A DNA stretch of 64,000 nucleotides from Gordonia rubripertincta (GTDB lineage: Bacteria; Actinomycetota; Actinomycetes; Mycobacteriales; Mycobacteriaceae), in assembly GCF_038024875.1 (NCBI RefSeq), contig NZ_CP136136.1, positions 1,240,001-1,304,000 of the forward strand, read 5' to 3'. Below the pieces are notes generated by a model. The model worked only from the letters and a program-made list of their open reading frames with translations. It did no database searches and was not told the DNA's origin. The stretch's first letter is position 1; every line of letters starts with the position of its first letter. The position numbers were made by a program, and so were the translations under genes. Below, piece by piece: positions 61,917 through 64,000 of the stretch.

Positions 61917-62594
61917 TCAGTTGAGGCTGAGATCGATCGGGTGCGTCGCGAGGAGCGGCATCGGCCACGGCTGCCGGCGGAGGATGTCGAACCAGACGTC
62001 GACGCCGGGCGGGGCGAGCAGGTCACGGGGAAGTGCCGAGGCGAGCATCCAGCTGAACTGATCGAGCTCATCGTCGAGCTGACCGATTCCCCATCCGCTG
62101 TAACCGGCGAAGATGCGCACACCCTCGAGCACCTCGGACAGCGGTTCGGGGTCGGCGTCGAGGTCGACGAGGACGACCCGACCGTCGACGGGGCGGAGGG
62201 CGGGATGGTCGTCGACGTCGAAGCCGTGCTTCATCACGCCGAGACACAGGGCGGCGTCCTGCTTGACCGGGCCGCCGACGTAGAGCGCTCGGGGTGAGGC
62301 GGCGATGTCGGTCCACTGCGGCAGCAGGTTGTGCACCGCGGTCTGGCTCATGCGATTGAGGATGACGCCGAGACTGCCGGCCTCGTTGTGCTCGATGACG
62401 TAGATGACCGTGCGCGCGAAAGTCGGTTCGATGAGATCGGTCGACGCGATCAGCGCGGTGCCGGGACGGACGCGATGGGTGGGATCGGCGTCCCACGGGA
62501 CACCCGGCATGCGGCCACTGTCACCGCTGCCCGCCGAGGGATCCCCGGGGCGGAATTCCGGTGTGGGATCGTCTGCGTCGTCACCGCCGGCCAC
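61917..62594 (-). CDS. YqgE/AlgH family protein
   Basis: A 225-residue UPF0301 protein. After a disordered acidic N-terminus, RPGTALIASTDLIEPTFART, HNEAGSLGVILNRMS, LYVGGPVKQDAALCLGVMK and VRIFAGYSGWGIGQLDDELD are all family signatures. Function unknown. GTG 62594. It is divergent from the MFS gene at 62674, the arrangement seen for Rv0038/Rv0037c. Confidence 0.92.
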   Translation of the reverse strand: MAGGDDADDPTPEFRPGDPSAGSGDSGRMPGVPWDADPTHRVRPGTALIASTDLIEPTFARTVIYVIEHNEAGSLGVILNRMSQTAVHNLLPQWTDIAASPRALYVGGPVKQDAALCLGVMKHGFDVDDHPALRPVDGRVVLVDLDADPEPLSEVLEGVRIFAGYSGWGIGQLDDELDQFSWMLASALPRDLLAPPGVDVWFDILRRQPWPMPLLATHPIDLSLN

Positions 62595-62673
62595 TCAGCC
62601 ATCATCGCACGTCCGTCGAGTCCCGGGGTCGGCGGCCGAGGTCCTCACCGCGTCGGTGAGTACGCTTGAACGG

Positions 62674-64000
62674 GTGAACAGCACCGAGGTGAGCCACCGC
62701 CGCGGGTGGTCGGTGTTCCTCGATTCGCTCCGTCACTCACCGGGTCTGGGACGGCTGCTGTTCGTCCGTCTCTCGAGTCAGGTCACGGACGGCATCTTCC
62801 AGGCGGCGCTCGTCGGGAGCATCCTGTTCAACCCCGAACGCCACGCGGATCCGCTCGCCGTCGCGGGCGGTCTCGCGGTGCTGTTGTTGCCCTATTCGCT
62901 CATCGGTCCGTTCGCCGGAGCATTGCTCGATCACTGGGATCGGCGCAACGTGCTGTTGTACGCGAACCTGTTGCGCGGCGCCATCATCGGGCTCGTCGCG
63001 ATCGCGGTCGCATCCGGCGCACCGGACCTGGTGGTGCTGATCTCGGCGCTGGCCGCAACAGGTGCGAGTCGGTTCGTGGCCGCCGGTCTGTCCGCCGGAC
63101 TCCCGCACGTGGCCAGACGCGAGGTGATCGTGGCGACCAACGCGTTGTTCACGACGCTCGGCGGCGCGATGCTCAGCGTGGGACTCGGGATCACGCTGGG
63201 TCTGCGCGCGATCTTCGGCGACGACAACTCGGGCAGTGCGCTCACCATGCTGGCCGGTATCGTGCTCGCCGTCGTATCCGGCGGCCTCGCACACGGATTC
63301 CGGCCGCTGCAACTGGGTCCCGACGAACCCGACGATCCGGGCAGGTCGGCGTTCCACGCGGTCTCGGTCGGCCTGTGGCACGGCGCCCGTGCGGTCGCGA
63401 CCCACAAGACGGTGGCGGCCGCACTGTCGGCCATCGGCGCCCACCGCCTGGTGTTCGGCATGAACACACTCATGATCCTCGTGTTGACCCGGCAGATGGG
63501 ACCGGGCGACGGGCTCGATCGCGTCAGCCTCGTCATCGGCTTCACCGGAGCCGGCGCTCTCCTCGCCGCGGTGCTCACCCCGATCGCAGTGGCACGCGTC
63601 GGGCGGTACGTCACCCTGATGTGCGCTCTGGGCATCGGAGCCGTCGCCGAGGTGACCGTCCTGGGGTTCCACTTCGCGGTGATCTGCGGGTCGGCCTTCG
63701 TGCTGGGCCTGATCGGTCAGGTCGCCAAACTGTGCGGCGACGTCGCGATGCAGGTCGACGTCGGCGACGCGGTACGCGGTCAGGTCTTCTCCGTGCAGGA
63801 CGCGGTGTTCAACATCGCCTACGTCGGCGCGGTCACCGTGGCGGCGCTGGCGATCCCCGTCGACGGTCACGCCACCGTGCTCGTTGTCCTGGGTGTCGTC
63901 ATATACCTGCTCGGCATGGTGGCGGTGCGCGCCCTGTACGTCCGTGCGGACGTGGCCGGCGAACCCGCCGCCGGACAACAGGCGGTCACCGACCCCGCCG
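62674..64000 (+). CDS. MFS transporter, 3' end beyond window
   Basis: At least 442 residues of a major facilitator; the frame is open to the right edge. GTG 62674 reads NSTEVSHRRGWSVFLDSLRH, then RLSSQVTDGIFQAALVGSIL, LIGPFAGALLDHWDRRNVLL (loop motif A), VATNALFTTLGGAMLSVGLG and QVAKLCGDVAMQVDVGDAVR. It resembles the Rv0037c family, unknown export substrate. No stop is seen, so the C-terminus is missing. Confidence 0.85.
   Translation, partial: MNSTEVSHRRGWSVFLDSLRHSPGLGRLLFVRLSSQVTDGIFQAALVGSILFNPERHADPLAVAGGLAVLLLPYSLIGPFAGALLDHWDRRNVLLYANLLRGAIIGLVAIAVASGAPDLVVLISALAATGASRFVAAGLSAGLPHVARREVIVATNALFTTLGGAMLSVGLGITLGLRAIFGDDNSGSALTMLAGIVLAVVSGGLAHGFRPLQLGPDEPDDPGRSAFHAVSVGLWHGARAVATHKTVAAALSAIGAHRLVFGMNTLMILVLTRQMGPGDGLDRVSLVIGFTGAGALLAAVLTPIAVARVGRYVTLMCALGIGAVAEVTVLGFHFAVICGSAFVLGLIGQVAKLCGDVAMQVDVGDAVRGQVFSVQDAVFNIAYVGAVTVAALAIPVDGHATVLVVLGVVIYLLGMVAVRALYVRADVAGEPAAGQQAVTDPA

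Overview
The window is high-GC actinobacterial DNA with short intergenic gaps, many GTG starts and ATGA/GTGA stop-start overlaps. A KstR-type palindrome, a glucosylglycerate hydrolase, F420-type enzymes, the DUF4129/DUF4350/MoxR/DUF58/SpoIIM/RDD cluster and the leuS - yqgE - MFS neighbourhood all point to the Mycobacteriales. A Gordonia-like organism is my best guess, inferred from gene content and not from a marker gene.

Layout. 1-2.9 kb is an accessory patch: the end of a P-loop ATPase running off the left edge, a small zinc-ribbon protein, an IS3-family element with readable inverted repeats, and a decapitated acetyltransferase whose homology starts at the IS edge. 2.9-12.4 kb holds DUF429, a TrpB2-type synthase, a CitMHS citrate transporter with its CitA/CitB-like two-component system, dinB with an SOS box, DUF309 and a FadD. 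12.4-26.5 kb holds ilvD, a three-gene membrane operon, secreted proteins, an SGNH hydrolase, a methyltransferase, a MalY-type lyase, an F420-type oxidoreductase, a TPM-domain protein and a Tat-exported PhoX phosphatase. 26.6-28.4 kb is a MarR/MFS pair in which the MFS gene carries a frameshift.

28.4-42.1 kb is the most interesting part. Thirteen minus-strand genes look like a complete methylated-amine module. Two haem-dependent oxidative N-demethylase (DUF3445) subunits, two 2Fe-2S flavin reductases and DmmA-like zinc-ribbon subunits (one stand-alone, one fused to a DUF3445 domain) would take dimethylamine to methylamine and formaldehyde. An Amt transporter follows. A GlnT/GMAS-type ligase, a three-gene N-methylglutamate-synthase-like set (GlxB/C/D or MgsA/B/C) and one sarcosine-oxidase-beta-like flavoprotein would then recycle methylamine to glutamate and formaldehyde. 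An XRE-cupin regulator closes the set. A terminator after amt splits it into two transcription units, each preceded by a candidate operator.

42.3-64 kb holds the glucosylglycerate hydrolase, an SDR, a ketosteroid-isomerase-like gene under a KstR box, the DUF4129-DUF4350-MoxR-DUF58 operon facing SpoIIM/RDD, a double-frameshifted M20 amidohydrolase, FadE, a TfoX-N protein, leuS, an SdpI-like protein, an SBF transporter, a CocE-type hydrolase, YqgE and a truncated MFS gene.

Four genes (malY, MFS, DUF4350, M20) are broken by single-base changes, almost all at or beside runs of four or more G/C. That pattern suggests residual sequence error rather than four independent pseudogenes. Five long-armed hairpins follow gene ends, and two of them share an ATCAGRTTGCGTT core. 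No tRNA, rRNA or CRISPR array was recognised.
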